Positions 31,872-41,825 of a stretch of DNA of 64,000 nt are shown one piece after another. The DNA lies in the NCBI GenBank assembly GCA_040766745.1, contig JAXGPX010000001.1, positions 310,001-374,000 on the forward strand, read 5' to 3'. Origin of the DNA: JAXGPX01 sp040766745. GTDB lineage: Bacteria; Bacillota; Sulfobacillia; Fermentithermobacillales; Fermentithermobacillaceae. Below the pieces are notes generated by a model. The model saw nothing but the letters and a program-made list of their open reading frames with translations, searched no databases and was not told where the DNA came from. The first letter of the stretch is position 1; each line of letters opens with the position of its first letter. Position numbers and translations under genes: made by a program.

Positions 31872-33604
31872 CCATGCACAAATACGAGATCGCCCATGTA
31901 TTACGGACTATTGCTGCCCTTCTCGGGATAAAAGGAGAGGATCCATTCAAGATTCGTTCGTATGAGAGGGCAGCTGAAGTTATTGAGCGCGGCGATTTTG
32001 ATCTGGAGTTATTGGCCCGCCAGGGCCGCCTCTTGGAGGTACCAGGAATCGGAAGAAACCTTGAACCGAAAATTCGGGAGATGATATTGGCCGGAAGGTC
32101 TTCTTTTCTGGAAAACCTGGCCAACGAGGTCCCGTTGGGCTTATTGGACCTTATAAGAGTCCCGGGCATCGGGCCAAAGACCGCCAGGACACTCTACCGG
32201 TCTTTGGGTATATGCGATTTGGACACCCTTGAAGCTGCAGTTGATAACCACCTTATACAGAAGGTGCCTGGCTTGGGTGCCAAGAGGGAAGAGGTTATTG
32301 GACAGGGGCTCAGGGAGATCAAGAAGTATGCAGGGCGGGTAACCCTTGGCCTGGCACTGCCTGTCGCCAGGCACTTGCTGGATACGTTTGCCGGATGTGG
32401 CATACAAGGAATCCCGGTAGGTGAAGTCAGGAGGTCCCTTGAGACTGTCTCATCTATTGAGATTTTACTTGAAGCAGAAAACAGCGATCGCCTGGCGGCC
32501 CAGGTGGCCGCCAGGAAGATTGGCCCATTTGGCTCAGAGGAATTGTGGACCGGGGCATGGAATCAGGCAGAACAGGCATTTGTGTTTCCAACCAATATGG
32601 GAATTCCTCTGAAAATACATACAGCCAGGGCTGATGAGTTTGGCCCAAAATCTTTGATGCTTACGGGCCCTTCTGAATTCAGTGATTGGATCAGTGAGTT
32701 CGCTCTGCACAAGGGGTACATCTTAGAGAATGGAAGGTTTAGCAGGGAAGGGCAAAAGGTACCTGCAGCCACAGAAGCTATCGTGTATCAGAAGCTGCAA
32801 ATCAGCCACGTACCTACGGAGGTTCGGCACAGGCCCGAGTTTTGGGAAGCATCTGTTAGCGGGCTTCCCATTAACCTTGCCAGGCTTTCAGATGTCAAAG
32901 GGGACCTTCACCTTCACACTACCTGGTCTGATGGATTGGGTAGTGTAGAACAGATGGTGGAAAAGGCTGTAGAATTGGGCTATTCCTATGTAGCAATCAC
33001 AGATCATGCAACCAAGATTAAGGTAATAGACGGCCTTAACCCTGATAAGATTAAAGCCCAACTTGATGAAATTGACAGGGTGTCTGCAAAGTACCCGCAA
33101 ATCAAGATCCTTTCCGGTGCTGAAGTCGACATACTGAAAGATGGCAGCCTTGCTGTTCCTGACAGTTTGCTATCGAAAATGGATATCGTCATAGCTTCAA
33201 TCCATCAGGATATTGGAGGTTCCGACACAGGTGTCGTGGAGCGGCTTATAAAAGCTGCAAGCAACCCCAACGTAGACATCATAGGACACCCGTCTGGCCG
33301 GCTAATAGGCCGTAGGCCCGGGTACTCAGGGGATTTTGAGAGATTGTTCAAACTGGCTGCTTCTAACGGCACTGTGCTTGAGATAAATTCATCGCCTGAC
33401 CGGCTCGACCTTTCAGAAGAACTTGCCCTCGAGGCGGTATCTTGCGGCGCAAGACTGGCAGTATCCACAGATGCCCACAGCCCGTCAGGTATGGATGACA
33501 TGGTTTTCGGAATGACTGCCTCGGCAAGAAGAGCTGGGCTGGAGCCTGGGGTAATAATTAATACACAAAGTTTGGAAAGATGGTTCCCACTGAAGAATAG
33601 CTAG
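31868..33604 (+). CDS. polX: PolX-type protein with intact PHP domain and degenerate polymerase site
   Basis: 578 residues: two HhH units in the N-terminal part (residues 55-62 VPGIGRN, 98-105 VPGIGPK, 133-138 VPGLGA), a polymerase beta-like middle (about 155-320) and a C-terminal PHP phosphoesterase domain (from about 345). The PHP metal motifs are all present: DLHLHTTWSDG, AITDHA, AEVDIL, DIIGHPSGR and STDAHSP. In the polymerase palm, RRG-KETV-GDID becomes RRS-LETV-SSIE (residues 188-198), so both metal-binding Asp are lost (S196, E198), and the third Asp appears replaced by Pro (GIPLKI, residue 248). The protein may keep only the 3'-5' exonuclease/AP activity. Starts within pheT stop. Confidence 0.85.
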   Translation: MTMHKYEIAHVLRTIAALLGIKGEDPFKIRSYERAAEVIERGDFDLELLARQGRLLEVPGIGRNLEPKIREMILAGRSSFLENLANEVPLGLLDLIRVPGIGPKTARTLYRSLGICDLDTLEAAVDNHLIQKVPGLGAKREEVIGQGLREIKKYAGRVTLGLALPVARHLLDTFAGCGIQGIPVGEVRRSLETVSSIEILLEAENSDRLAAQVAARKIGPFGSEELWTGAWNQAEQAFVFPTNMGIPLKIHTARADEFGPKSLMLTGPSEFSDWISEFALHKGYILENGRFSREGQKVPAATEAIVYQKLQISHVPTEVRHRPEFWEASVSGLPINLARLSDVKGDLHLHTTWSDGLGSVEQMVEKAVELGYSYVAITDHATKIKVIDGLNPDKIKAQLDEIDRVSAKYPQIKILSGAEVDILKDGSLAVPDSLLSKMDIVIASIHQDIGGSDTGVVERLIKAASNPNVDIIGHPSGRLIGRRPGYSGDFERLFKLAASNGTVLEINSSPDRLDLSEELALEAVSCGARLAVSTDAHSPSGMDDMVFGMTASARRAGLEPGVIINTQSLERWFPLKNS

Positions 33605-33796
33605 TGCAAGCTGCCGGCATGGTTCGGGTAAATCCTGGCTCCGGGCCTTGCCGGCTATTCTTTGTGCTTTTGTGTGCCCTTCCGTTTTCCCAGGCCCCTT
33701 TCCAGAGCTGCCATGCATGTACTCATAATTCGCTTTATACATTCATATTTTACCTTGAGCTTCTAGTTTACTTTCTATTTAGAGAGGTGTCTGGGT

Positions 33797-34750
33797 TTGC
33801 TTGGCAATAGAAGATTACAGACTAGCCGGCTTTGGTTCTTGGCTCTTGTCCTTATCTTGACAGTACTGTTTGCACCGGGCATGAAATCCCAGGTGCCTTC
33901 TGCTCTCCGTTACCATGAAACTGATGAACCTCTTGTTCCTCAGGCACCGCCTGTCAAGCGCCATGATGTATATGAACTTAAAGAACGTCTAAGGGACCTG
34001 GGCTTCTATGCAGGGGCGATCAATGAAGTCTATGATACTGAAGCTGTTGAAGCTGTGAAGAAATTTCAAAGGAGCTACTGGCTTGAACCTAATGGAGTTG
34101 TAAACCAGCACACATGGAAGGCTCTTGGCATCGGAATTGTAAGGCCTTTGCAGCCTGCTGCAAAAGAGATGCCCAAAGGGGAAATCCATCTTGAGATAGA
34201 TACTGAAAAAGCGCAGTTGACGGCATTTGTAAACGGGGTTGTTTGGAAAGCTTACCCTGTTGCTGTTGGGAAGTGGGCCACTCTTACTCCTGTAGGCGAA
34301 TGGAAAATCATAGAGAAAGGGTTTGAAACCGGAGGCGCTTTTGGTACCAGGTGGATGGCACTGGATGTGCCCTGGGGAGGTTACGGCATCCATGGCACCA
34401 ACAGGCCGTGGTCTATTGGGACTTATGCCAGCCTGGGCTGTGTGAGGATGTTCAATGAAGATGTAGAGGAGCTGTTTGACCTTGTTCCAATCGGAACAAG
34501 GGTAAGAATCATGGGATACAGGCCACCCCTGGATTTTGGCAGGCCCTTTGGCCCTGGAACAATAGGCCCCGAAGTAGTAAGGCTTCAGGAGGCCCTTCGA
34601 GAATTCGGGTTCGATACAGGCCCAAGTGATGGTAGGTACGGCCCAAGAACGTCTGAGGCTGTTCAGGAGATCAGAGAGGTATTTGGCCTGGGACGGCAGG
34701 AGTGGGCATCGAAAGACCTATTTGTGCTTTTGCATGTTGAAGGGCAGTAG
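33797..34750 (+). CDS. L,D-transpeptidase (YkuD) with peptidoglycan-binding domains
   Basis: 317 residues: signal peptide (LWFLALVLILTVLFAPG), a PG_binding_1 domain (about 60-110), a YkuD domain with the catalytic HGTNRPWSIGTYASLGCVRM (Cys nucleophile, His) near 200-220, and a second PG_binding_1 domain (GPEVVRLQEALREFGF) at the end. It forms 3-3 cross-links or modifies spore peptidoglycan. TTG start with AGAGAGGTG upstream. Next gene follows after 12 bases, so they may be one operon. Confidence 0.92.
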   Translation: MLGNRRLQTSRLWFLALVLILTVLFAPGMKSQVPSALRYHETDEPLVPQAPPVKRHDVYELKERLRDLGFYAGAINEVYDTEAVEAVKKFQRSYWLEPNGVVNQHTWKALGIGIVRPLQPAAKEMPKGEIHLEIDTEKAQLTAFVNGVVWKAYPVAVGKWATLTPVGEWKIIEKGFETGGAFGTRWMALDVPWGGYGIHGTNRPWSIGTYASLGCVRMFNEDVEELFDLVPIGTRVRIMGYRPPLDFGRPFGPGTIGPEVVRLQEALREFGFDTGPSDGRYGPRTSEAVQEIREVFGLGRQEWASKDLFVLLHVEGQ

Positions 34751-34761
34751 GAGGGAGACCT

Positions 34762-35892
34762 GTGAGAAGACTGCATGTGTTTTTTACATTACTGATTGGT
34801 ATATTGCTCTTGGCTCCTGGTTGCAGAGGGCCGGTGGAACCTCACCAAATTTCCTTTCAGGGCGCAACCATTGTGGTATGGGACGCAAAAGAACCTCACC
34901 TTCCAGGTGCAACCCCGTTTTCGGAACTTGTGGCACAAGCCGTCGAGGTCTTCGCCAAGGAAAACGCTGCAAAAATAGAGGTTCTTTTCAAGTCTAGATC
35001 TGAGATTGAAAGTCTTCTGACAGGTACTTACCAGGGAGAGAAACCTGCCCTGGTATATTCTACAGAATGGCCATTCTTGGGATCCGGTATGCAAGACCTG
35101 ACCGGGGTGATGCCTGATGATGAATACCAAGACGCATCTATGGCCTACTGGACTGATGACGGAAAGATCATGGGTATTCCTTCATATGTACATTGGTTGT
35201 GCTTGGCTTCAAAACTGCCTGAATCAGAAGAGTTTAAGGACAGGGCCGGTTACTTCTTAGCCAGTCCCGGTTTTCTCGATTCAGGCCTGGCCGGTTTGGA
35301 CGGTGGTTGGGCCGTTCAGAACGTACTCGACTATGTTGAATGGGTAGGATCAAATTTCGGCCGTTATGTTGAAGAGCCCCTTGACCGGTGGGCTCAGAAC
35401 CAGTCTGTAGCCCTGTTTCCTGTAACTCCTCACATGCTGAAATGGCTGAGATTGTCCGAAGAGGGCTCAAGCGTTGCCATGCTGCCAATTCCAGGCCCTA
35501 ATGGACAGTCAGGGTTCTACTTCACTGTTCCGGGGTACGCTGTTATGGCAACAGATGAAACTGAGTTTACCTGTGCATTTGAGTTAGGGAAGATTCTTGC
35601 CCGTACCAGGGGTAGGTGGGCAGCCAGGGCAATTGGCGGAATACCTTGTTTCATCCAGGATGTGCCCGTATACCACCTGGAAAGCGGTTTCAGCCGGGAG
35701 GAGAGGCTAGACTTGATAGCAGAGTTTGAAAAGTCAGGTTCCAGAATATTGAGATTGGACGAATTTCTTATGAGGGGTGAAATCCGTCCTGGCATTACGT
35801 CGTTGATTGAACGGTACCTGTCAGGCAAATTGAACAAGGAGCAGTTGGAGGAAGGGATTCGCTCGCGAATGAGAGGCTATACTAACCACTAG
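34762..35892 (+). CDS. Extracellular solute-binding lipoprotein without adjacent permease
   Basis: 376 residues with a lipobox ending LAPGC (Cys at about residue 21), so a lipid-anchored receptor. Overall it looks like a type 1 ABC sugar-binding protein (VFAKENAAKIEV, PALVYSTEW, IMGIPSYVHW, GPNGQSGFYFTVPGYAVMA), but no permease or ATPase gene lies nearby. GTG start. It lies 12 bases after the L,D-transpeptidase gene. Ligand unknown; fold assignment is moderately certain. Confidence 0.7.
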   Translation: MRRLHVFFTLLIGILLLAPGCRGPVEPHQISFQGATIVVWDAKEPHLPGATPFSELVAQAVEVFAKENAAKIEVLFKSRSEIESLLTGTYQGEKPALVYSTEWPFLGSGMQDLTGVMPDDEYQDASMAYWTDDGKIMGIPSYVHWLCLASKLPESEEFKDRAGYFLASPGFLDSGLAGLDGGWAVQNVLDYVEWVGSNFGRYVEEPLDRWAQNQSVALFPVTPHMLKWLRLSEEGSSVAMLPIPGPNGQSGFYFTVPGYAVMATDETEFTCAFELGKILARTRGRWAARAIGGIPCFIQDVPVYHLESGFSREERLDLIAEFEKSGSRILRLDEFLMRGEIRPGITSLIERYLSGKLNKEQLEEGIRSRMRGYTNH

Positions 35893-35937
35893 AGTAATAA
35901 AAGGGATTAGCTGATTTACCTCTGGAGGTAGTTATAT

Positions 35938-36555
35938 TTGCAGGAAATGCTGGCCAGTTTAAAACTGGTTGCATTGAGATCTGTAGCAATGTTTTTTCTG
36001 ACCTTGGTTGCTATGCGGGTCATGGGCAAGAGATCAATAGCACAACTTGCTCCCTTTGACCTTACAGTTATAATCATTATCGGCTCTGCCGCCGCTTTGC
36101 CTTTGGAAGAAGAGAGCATTAGCTTGTGGAACGGAATTGTGCCGATTCTGGTCATGTCGTTCCTCCAGTACGTTTTGAGCGTAATCAACTTGCATTGGCG
36201 GGGAGCCGAAAAAGTGACCCAGGGTATGTCTACTCCCCTTGTAATGAATGGGCAGATTCTCCACGACAACCGCAAGCGGGAAAGGGTTTCCTTGTCCGAC
36301 CTCCATATCGTTTTGCGCCAAAGAGGCGTAGACCGAATAGAGGATGTTGCCTTAGCGGTACTTGAACCTACAGGGGAGGTTTCTGTGATCCTGAAGAAAG
36401 AGGCCCAACCTGTATCTGTCAAAGATATGGGCATGAGTAATCTTTCAAGAATTGATGACATGATGTCAATTTCCTCTGAACGGCTCAGGAAGCGGTATTC
36501 TGAGATAAGCACGCCTATCAAGAACAGAGCATCTTCCCGGCGGACTCCAAAATAA
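35938..36555 (+). CDS. DUF421 (YetF-like) membrane protein
   Basis: 205 residues with three TM segments (about 6-90) and a soluble C-terminal half. Family signatures RVMGKRSIAQLAPFDLTVIIIIGS and VMNGQILHDN and DLHIVLRQRGV are clear. Spore-forming Firmicutes have several such proteins linked to germination or stress; function not known. TTG start at 35938 with GGAGGT nine bases upstream. Confidence 0.9.
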   Translation: MQEMLASLKLVALRSVAMFFLTLVAMRVMGKRSIAQLAPFDLTVIIIIGSAAALPLEEESISLWNGIVPILVMSFLQYVLSVINLHWRGAEKVTQGMSTPLVMNGQILHDNRKRERVSLSDLHIVLRQRGVDRIEDVALAVLEPTGEVSVILKKEAQPVSVKDMGMSNLSRIDDMMSISSERLRKRYSEISTPIKNRASSRRTPK

Positions 36556-36606
36556 GGCATAATAGTCTGGGACAGCAAGAATCGAAAACAGGGAGGATGA
36601 CTAACT

Positions 36607-37185
36607 ATGGAAAGAGAATGGCTGGAAAGGTCTTTGTCCTTTGCCGGGTACCTCGGTAAAGCCGACATGAATGTTCCCACCATGAAGGCCAATTTTGACG
36701 ACACACAAGTAAGTGGCGAAGATCACCGGTACTTTTCGTGGCTGTCATCGAAATTGGCTCCTGGATCCATAAAGATGCTTGCCATTTCCGAATCATGGTG
36801 TGGAGACTGTGTAGAAAACCTACCTGTTATTGCAAAATTGGCATCACTCTACCCGTGTTTGGGCCTGCATGTATTTTCAAGAGATGACAATTTGGATATC
36901 ATGGACAAGTACCTGACTGATGGCAAAAGGACTATCCCGGTATTTGTGCTCTTCGACGAGGCAGGCACAGAGATTGGCCGGTTCATTGAAAGGCCGGGAG
37001 GGGCCAGAGATTTCCTTGCGGCAGAGATGGCCAAACTCAAAGACCTTCCTGAGGAAGAAAGAAAAAAGGCATCTTACGGCGTTCGTACAAGGCTGCGGAA
37101 ACTATACAAGACTGGGTTTAGAGACGAGACAATTAGAGAGATTCGGGGGCTTTTAGAGAGACGATATGGATCACAAAACTCTTGA
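36607..37185 (+). CDS. Thioredoxin-family protein with CGDC motif
   Basis: 192 residues. Pattern: strand LAISESWCGDCVENLPVIAKLA with CxxC (C-G-D-C) near residue 64, then YLTDGKRTIPVFVLFD (cis-Pro) near 105. This matches the thioredoxin-like family of Firmicutes (YkvV/YbbN-like or TM1010-type). No signal peptide, so cytosolic. Its 3' end overlaps mutS2 by 20 bases, so they are translationally coupled. Redox partner unknown. Confidence 0.85.
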   Translation: MEREWLERSLSFAGYLGKADMNVPTMKANFDDTQVSGEDHRYFSWLSSKLAPGSIKMLAISESWCGDCVENLPVIAKLASLYPCLGLHVFSRDDNLDIMDKYLTDGKRTIPVFVLFDEAGTEIGRFIERPGGARDFLAAEMAKLKDLPEEERKKASYGVRTRLRKLYKTGFRDETIREIRGLLERRYGSQNS

Positions 37186-39532
37186 ACTTCTTGAGTATAA
37201 GAAGATACAGGAACTTCTTGCCGGACAGGCCGGTACGCCAATGGGAAGGTCTCTTGCAAGAAATGCTTTTCCTGTTAATGCCTCTTTGGCTAGAGACCGC
37301 CAGAAAGTGGGGCGAGAGATTGCCGGTGCTTTGCTTAAGGTTTCCTCGCCTTCTATTGCCGAGGTCCCTGACGTAAGAACCAAAGTGTCAGGTGTTATGC
37401 AAGGAGTGGTGCTGACACCTCCTGACATCAGGGATGTTCTTAATGTCCTGGTTGCATTTGATACTGTTTCTATTTGGATTGGCCGCCTTGGCAGTGAGTT
37501 TACCGGCCTTCACAGATTGAACGGCCGAGTTCCTCAATTGCCGTTTCTTAGGGGGAAACTGGATGAGATTGTAGACGGGCAAGGAGAGATCAAGGATACT
37601 GCTAGCGCCAGGCTCCTGTCTATCAGGAAATCCCTCAGGGAATTTCAGGAGCGGCTCAGAAAACGGGCAGAGGAAATGACCCGTCAAAAGGCTTTTTCTG
37701 ACTACCTGCAAGAGCCTATAGTGACTATTCGCAACGGCAGGTATGTACTGCCTGTAAAGCAGGAGTATGCATCAAGGGTACAGGGTATTGTCCATGACCA
37801 ATCAGCGTCAGGACAGACTTTGTTTTTGGAGCCATCGGAACTGGTAGAGATGGCAAACCAGCTTAAGCGACTGGAACTTATGGAAAGAGATGAGATCGAG
37901 AGAATACTTGCTGAGGCCTCCGCTTTTATCGCTGAGGTAGGCCAGGACCTTCTTGACGGGCTTGAGGCTTTGGGCGAATTCGACCTTGGACTGGCCAAGG
38001 CAAGGCTTCTTTCAAAATGGAACGGTTGTTTTCCGCAGCTGAGGGACAGTTTTGTCTTGTCATTGGTTAAGGCCTGGCATCCCCTTCTGAAGGGAAAACC
38101 GGTTCCCCTTGACCTTTCGCTGGATGAATCCGGTGACAGGACCATAGTGGTAACAGGGCCCAACATGGGCGGAAAAACAGTAACCCTAAAGACTTGCGGG
38201 CTCTTAGTTGCAATGGCCTTGGCCGGAATGCCGTGCCCTTGTGATTCCCGTACTGAAATCGGAAACATCGAAGAAATTTTATGTGATATCGGAGACGAAC
38301 AGTCTATCGAGGAAAACCTGAGCACTTTTTCGGCTCATATGACCAACGTAAAGCACATATTGGCGTCTGCATCCAGAGGCAGTCTAGTGTTGATTGATGA
38401 GCTTGGTGCCGGCACCGATCCCCGAGAAGGTGCGGCTTTGGCCCAGGCTATCCTTGAGAAAATCCATAACTCAGGTGCCCTCTGTGTCATCACCAGCCAC
38501 TATGGAGATCTCAAAATCATGGCTCAGAAAACCATGGGAATGGCCAATGCCAGCATGGAGTGGGATTCTGTGAATATGGTGCCTACTTTTAGGCTTGTAG
38601 TGGGCAGGCCCGGACGCTCAAACGCATTCCTGGTTGCCAGGAGGTTGGGCCTGGACGAGGATGTACTTGCCCGAGCCCGTGAAAGCATGGAAGAAGATGT
38701 AGTGAAACTGGAAGATGTTATCGCCGAAATGGAGGCTGCGTCACAGGAAGCAAGGCAAGAAGCCGAAAGAGTTTCTATGGAAAGTAGTTTGTATGAGCAG
38801 TTAAGGATAGAGTACGAGAGTAAACTTGCTGCCATGGAAGCTGACAGGAAGAAGATAATCAATGACGCCAAGCGCGAGGCCCAGTCGATCCTTGTAAGGG
38901 CTAGGGTTGAGTTTGAGAAGGCGTTACGCGAGGTCAAAGAGAGCCGGCGCAAAACTACCGGCGAGGCCAGTACTTCTACATCTGCAATTCGAAACCGGCT
39001 CTTGCAAGCCCAGGGTGAGCTTGCTGTTGAAACTGAAGAGGAGCATACAGGGGAACCTGTGGCCCCCGAAGAGATACAGCCTGGGTTGCAGGTTCAGGTA
39101 TCCGGCTTCACAGAGCCAGGAACGGTCTTGGAAGTAGAACCTTCAGGCGATCATGTTCTTGTACAGATAGGCGCTTTCAAACTCAGAACTGAGATTGGAA
39201 ATCTCAGAAACCCCAGGCATAGGCCAAAGCCTAAAGCAGCGAGGCCTGAAATCTCGACGTTGCCCGGAGAGAAAGCCCAGTCTATATCGTATGAGGTAGA
39301 TCTGCGCGGGATGAACAGGGAAGAGGCTTTTCTTGAATTGGATAAGTATCTTGATGACGCCCTCCTTGCCTCTTTGCCGCAAATAAGGATTATTCATGGT
39401 AAAGGTACCGGGGTGTTGCGTAAGGCTGTCGAGGAGTACCTCCAATCGAAAGGGAAATATATCGCCGGTTACCGCATGGGTGAAGTATCTGAAGGCGGAA
39501 CCGGCGTTACTGTGGCAAAGTTAAGGAATTAG
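37166..39532 (+). CDS. mutS2: MutS2 family protein
   Basis: 788 residues with the MutS2 architecture: core/clamp, ATPase with Walker A GPNMGGKTVTLKT (near residue 330), LVLIDELGAGTDPREGAALAQAIL (Walker B), then a coiled-coil connector and a C-terminal Smr nuclease domain (VDLRGMNREEAFLELDKYLD, HGKGTGVLRKAV). Members act on stalled ribosomes or recombination intermediates. Converges on the class A PBP gene with a 23-base gap. Confidence 0.96.
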   Translation: MDHKTLELLEYKKIQELLAGQAGTPMGRSLARNAFPVNASLARDRQKVGREIAGALLKVSSPSIAEVPDVRTKVSGVMQGVVLTPPDIRDVLNVLVAFDTVSIWIGRLGSEFTGLHRLNGRVPQLPFLRGKLDEIVDGQGEIKDTASARLLSIRKSLREFQERLRKRAEEMTRQKAFSDYLQEPIVTIRNGRYVLPVKQEYASRVQGIVHDQSASGQTLFLEPSELVEMANQLKRLELMERDEIERILAEASAFIAEVGQDLLDGLEALGEFDLGLAKARLLSKWNGCFPQLRDSFVLSLVKAWHPLLKGKPVPLDLSLDESGDRTIVVTGPNMGGKTVTLKTCGLLVAMALAGMPCPCDSRTEIGNIEEILCDIGDEQSIEENLSTFSAHMTNVKHILASASRGSLVLIDELGAGTDPREGAALAQAILEKIHNSGALCVITSHYGDLKIMAQKTMGMANASMEWDSVNMVPTFRLVVGRPGRSNAFLVARRLGLDEDVLARARESMEEDVVKLEDVIAEMEAASQEARQEAERVSMESSLYEQLRIEYESKLAAMEADRKKIINDAKREAQSILVRARVEFEKALREVKESRRKTTGEASTSTSAIRNRLLQAQGELAVETEEEHTGEPVAPEEIQPGLQVQVSGFTEPGTVLEVEPSGDHVLVQIGAFKLRTEIGNLRNPRHRPKPKAARPEISTLPGEKAQSISYEVDLRGMNREEAFLELDKYLDDALLASLPQIRIIHGKGTGVLRKAVEEYLQSKGKYIAGYRMGEVSEGGTGVTVAKLRN

Positions 39533-39555
39533 GCTATCTGCCATCGCGCAGGGTA

Positions 39556-41706
39556 TCAATTGCCTCCGGAACTGATACCAGGATCATTGCCTGGCTTTTG
39601 GCCTGGTTCATTCATTGGTTTGCTGTCCGGGTTATTGCCTGTCTCGTCCCCAGGGTTACTTCCAATTGGATTATTGCCAAGGTGATAATTGCAGAACGAA
39701 CTAGGCTCCTTGCCTTTTACCGCAAGATCGGTAATGATATCTTCCTTTGGGCAATAGGGGCCTGGCAGAAGGCCTGTCTTGTTGCAGACCTCAATTTCGA
39801 CTATCGAATCAGGCCTGGCAAATTGCTCAACAGGAGTTCCCTCAGCAATCTTGCTCATCATCCGGTTCCAAATCCTTGCAGGATAGCTTCCTCCGGTTAT
39901 TTTCCATTGAGACATGGTCTTTTCTTGATCGTACCCCATCCATACTATACCTACAGTGCTTGGGGTGTAGCCGGAGAACCATGCGTCCTTCCAGTCACTT
40001 GTTGTCCCGGTCTTGCCGGCTGCCGGCCGGCCAAAATAGGCAGCTCTGCCGGTCCCACCGGATACGGTAAGGGCATCGTATAGCATGCTAGTCATTAGGT
40101 ATGAAGTTTGCTCCGAGACTACAATCTTTCTCTTAGGCCTGTGATCTTCCAATATGTTCCCATTCTTGTCCTCTACCTTGAGGATTGACAAGGGTTCAAC
40201 TTGAATTCCCCGGTTGGCTATGGTTCCATAGGCAACCGCCATATCCAAAGGGCTCACTCCGTATGTGAGCCCGCCTAGAGCGAGTGATCTGGTCAAATCA
40301 GAACGCCCGTCGGAAGAAGTTTTCACAAGACTGGTTATTCCCAGTTTTTCTGCCATCTCAAGGCTTTTTTTGAGCCCTATCATGTCCTGTACCTTACAGG
40401 CGATAACGTTCAGTGATTGCCTGACGGCAGACCTCATAGTCACCAGGCCTTGGAAGGTCCCGCTGTAGTTTCTGGGGGAAAACTTTTCTCCTGTTGCCGG
40501 GTCTACCCAGGTTACCGGTGCGTCATCAATTACAGTATAAGGGCCCATACCTTCCTCAAGGGCCGGTACGTACACCGCAATGGGTTTAAACGAAGAACCA
40601 GGCTGTCGTTTTGCATCAATGGCCCGGTTCCATCCGAGCATCCCTTCGTGCTTTCTGCCGCCAACCATGGCCAGGAGGTGCCCGGTTCTTACATCCATTA
40701 CTACTGCGGCTGCTTCAATGTTATCCTGGCCGTCTTTGTAGGGGAAAACCGGATCCAGAACTTCTTTAACTGCTGATTCAGCGGCTTTCTGAGCTTTTGG
40801 GCTGTATGTTGTGTAAACCCTCAGGCCGCCTCCGTAGACCAAATCCGAAGGGTAACGGGAAAGAAGCTGCTGGAGTACGTGGTCAAGGAAATAGCCGCCT
40901 TCTGTGACCACCATAGATTCATGATCGATAATGTTCAATGGCTTACTCTTGCAAGATTCTGCCTCATCCTGGGTAAGGAAACCGTATTCAACCATTTGGT
41001 TGAGCACAGTATTACGGCGATTCAACCCCTGTTCAATATTTGACTTGTCACCATAATAAGACGGCGCCCTTATGACTCCTGCAACAAATGCTGCTTCATC
41101 GATATCTAATTCTGAAACAGGCTTGCCGAAGTAAGCCCTGGCAGCTGCTTCGACTCCATATGCTCCACGCCCGAAGGGGATTTGATTGAGATACATTTCC
41201 ATAATCTCGTTTTTCGTATACTTGCGCTCCATAAGAGTGGCTACTATGGCGTCTTGTACTTTTCTCTTGATGGTTCTGTCTTGTTCCAGGAAAGCGATTT
41301 TGGCAAGCTGCTGGGTGATGGTACTGCCTCCCTGGAGCGATGAATCATCTACCAGGTTTTGATATAGAGCCCGGAAGATGGCCTTTAGATCAAAACCGGG
41401 GTGGGTATAAAATCTGTGGTCTTCTGCGGCAAGCACAGCATCGATCAAGTGGGGTGGCATATCCTTAATAGTCACCGGTACCCGGTACTCAGCCGATCTT
41501 AGCTCAGTCCATATATCGCCGTTACTGTCATACAGTATCGATATTTCGCTGGCTTGAGGTTCAAGGTTGGCAAGGGCAGGAAGATCCCGAATGGCGGAAA
41601 CTACCACGGCAGTCGCAAAGCCTGCACCGACCAACACTACTGCCAAAATCAAGTATATTATGAAATCCAGGACCCTAAAGCCCCGTTTTGCTTTTTTCTT
41701 TCTCAT
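39556..41706 (-). CDS. Class A penicillin-binding protein (PBP1A-type)
   Basis: 716 residues: an N-terminal TM anchor, a GT51 transglycosylase domain (EDHRFYTHPGFD, GGSTITQQLAK, KYTKNEIMEMYLNQIPFG), and a transpeptidase domain with SxxK SSFK, SxN SLN and KTG(T) AGKTGTTSDW. The tail is Pro/Gly/Asn-rich with repeated NPGDETGNNP-like units. It polymerises and cross-links peptidoglycan. GGAGGT precedes the ATG. Promoter is divergent from tyrS. Confidence 0.96.
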   Translation of the reverse strand: MRKKKAKRGFRVLDFIIYLILAVVLVGAGFATAVVVSAIRDLPALANLEPQASEISILYDSNGDIWTELRSAEYRVPVTIKDMPPHLIDAVLAAEDHRFYTHPGFDLKAIFRALYQNLVDDSSLQGGSTITQQLAKIAFLEQDRTIKRKVQDAIVATLMERKYTKNEIMEMYLNQIPFGRGAYGVEAAARAYFGKPVSELDIDEAAFVAGVIRAPSYYGDKSNIEQGLNRRNTVLNQMVEYGFLTQDEAESCKSKPLNIIDHESMVVTEGGYFLDHVLQQLLSRYPSDLVYGGGLRVYTTYSPKAQKAAESAVKEVLDPVFPYKDGQDNIEAAAVVMDVRTGHLLAMVGGRKHEGMLGWNRAIDAKRQPGSSFKPIAVYVPALEEGMGPYTVIDDAPVTWVDPATGEKFSPRNYSGTFQGLVTMRSAVRQSLNVIACKVQDMIGLKKSLEMAEKLGITSLVKTSSDGRSDLTRSLALGGLTYGVSPLDMAVAYGTIANRGIQVEPLSILKVEDKNGNILEDHRPKRKIVVSEQTSYLMTSMLYDALTVSGGTGRAAYFGRPAAGKTGTTSDWKDAWFSGYTPSTVGIVWMGYDQEKTMSQWKITGGSYPARIWNRMMSKIAEGTPVEQFARPDSIVEIEVCNKTGLLPGPYCPKEDIITDLAVKGKEPSSFCNYHLGNNPIGSNPGDETGNNPDSKPMNEPGQKPGNDPGISSGGN

Positions 41707-41825
41707 TGCTTCTACCTCCAGCGCTTCAGCAGGCCACGGTAGTATCTGATACCTGCCAGCCTATTAAGTCCAATTATACATATTCACACGTTATTAGACG
41801 AGAATTGCGCCTGTAAAGTGTCATC

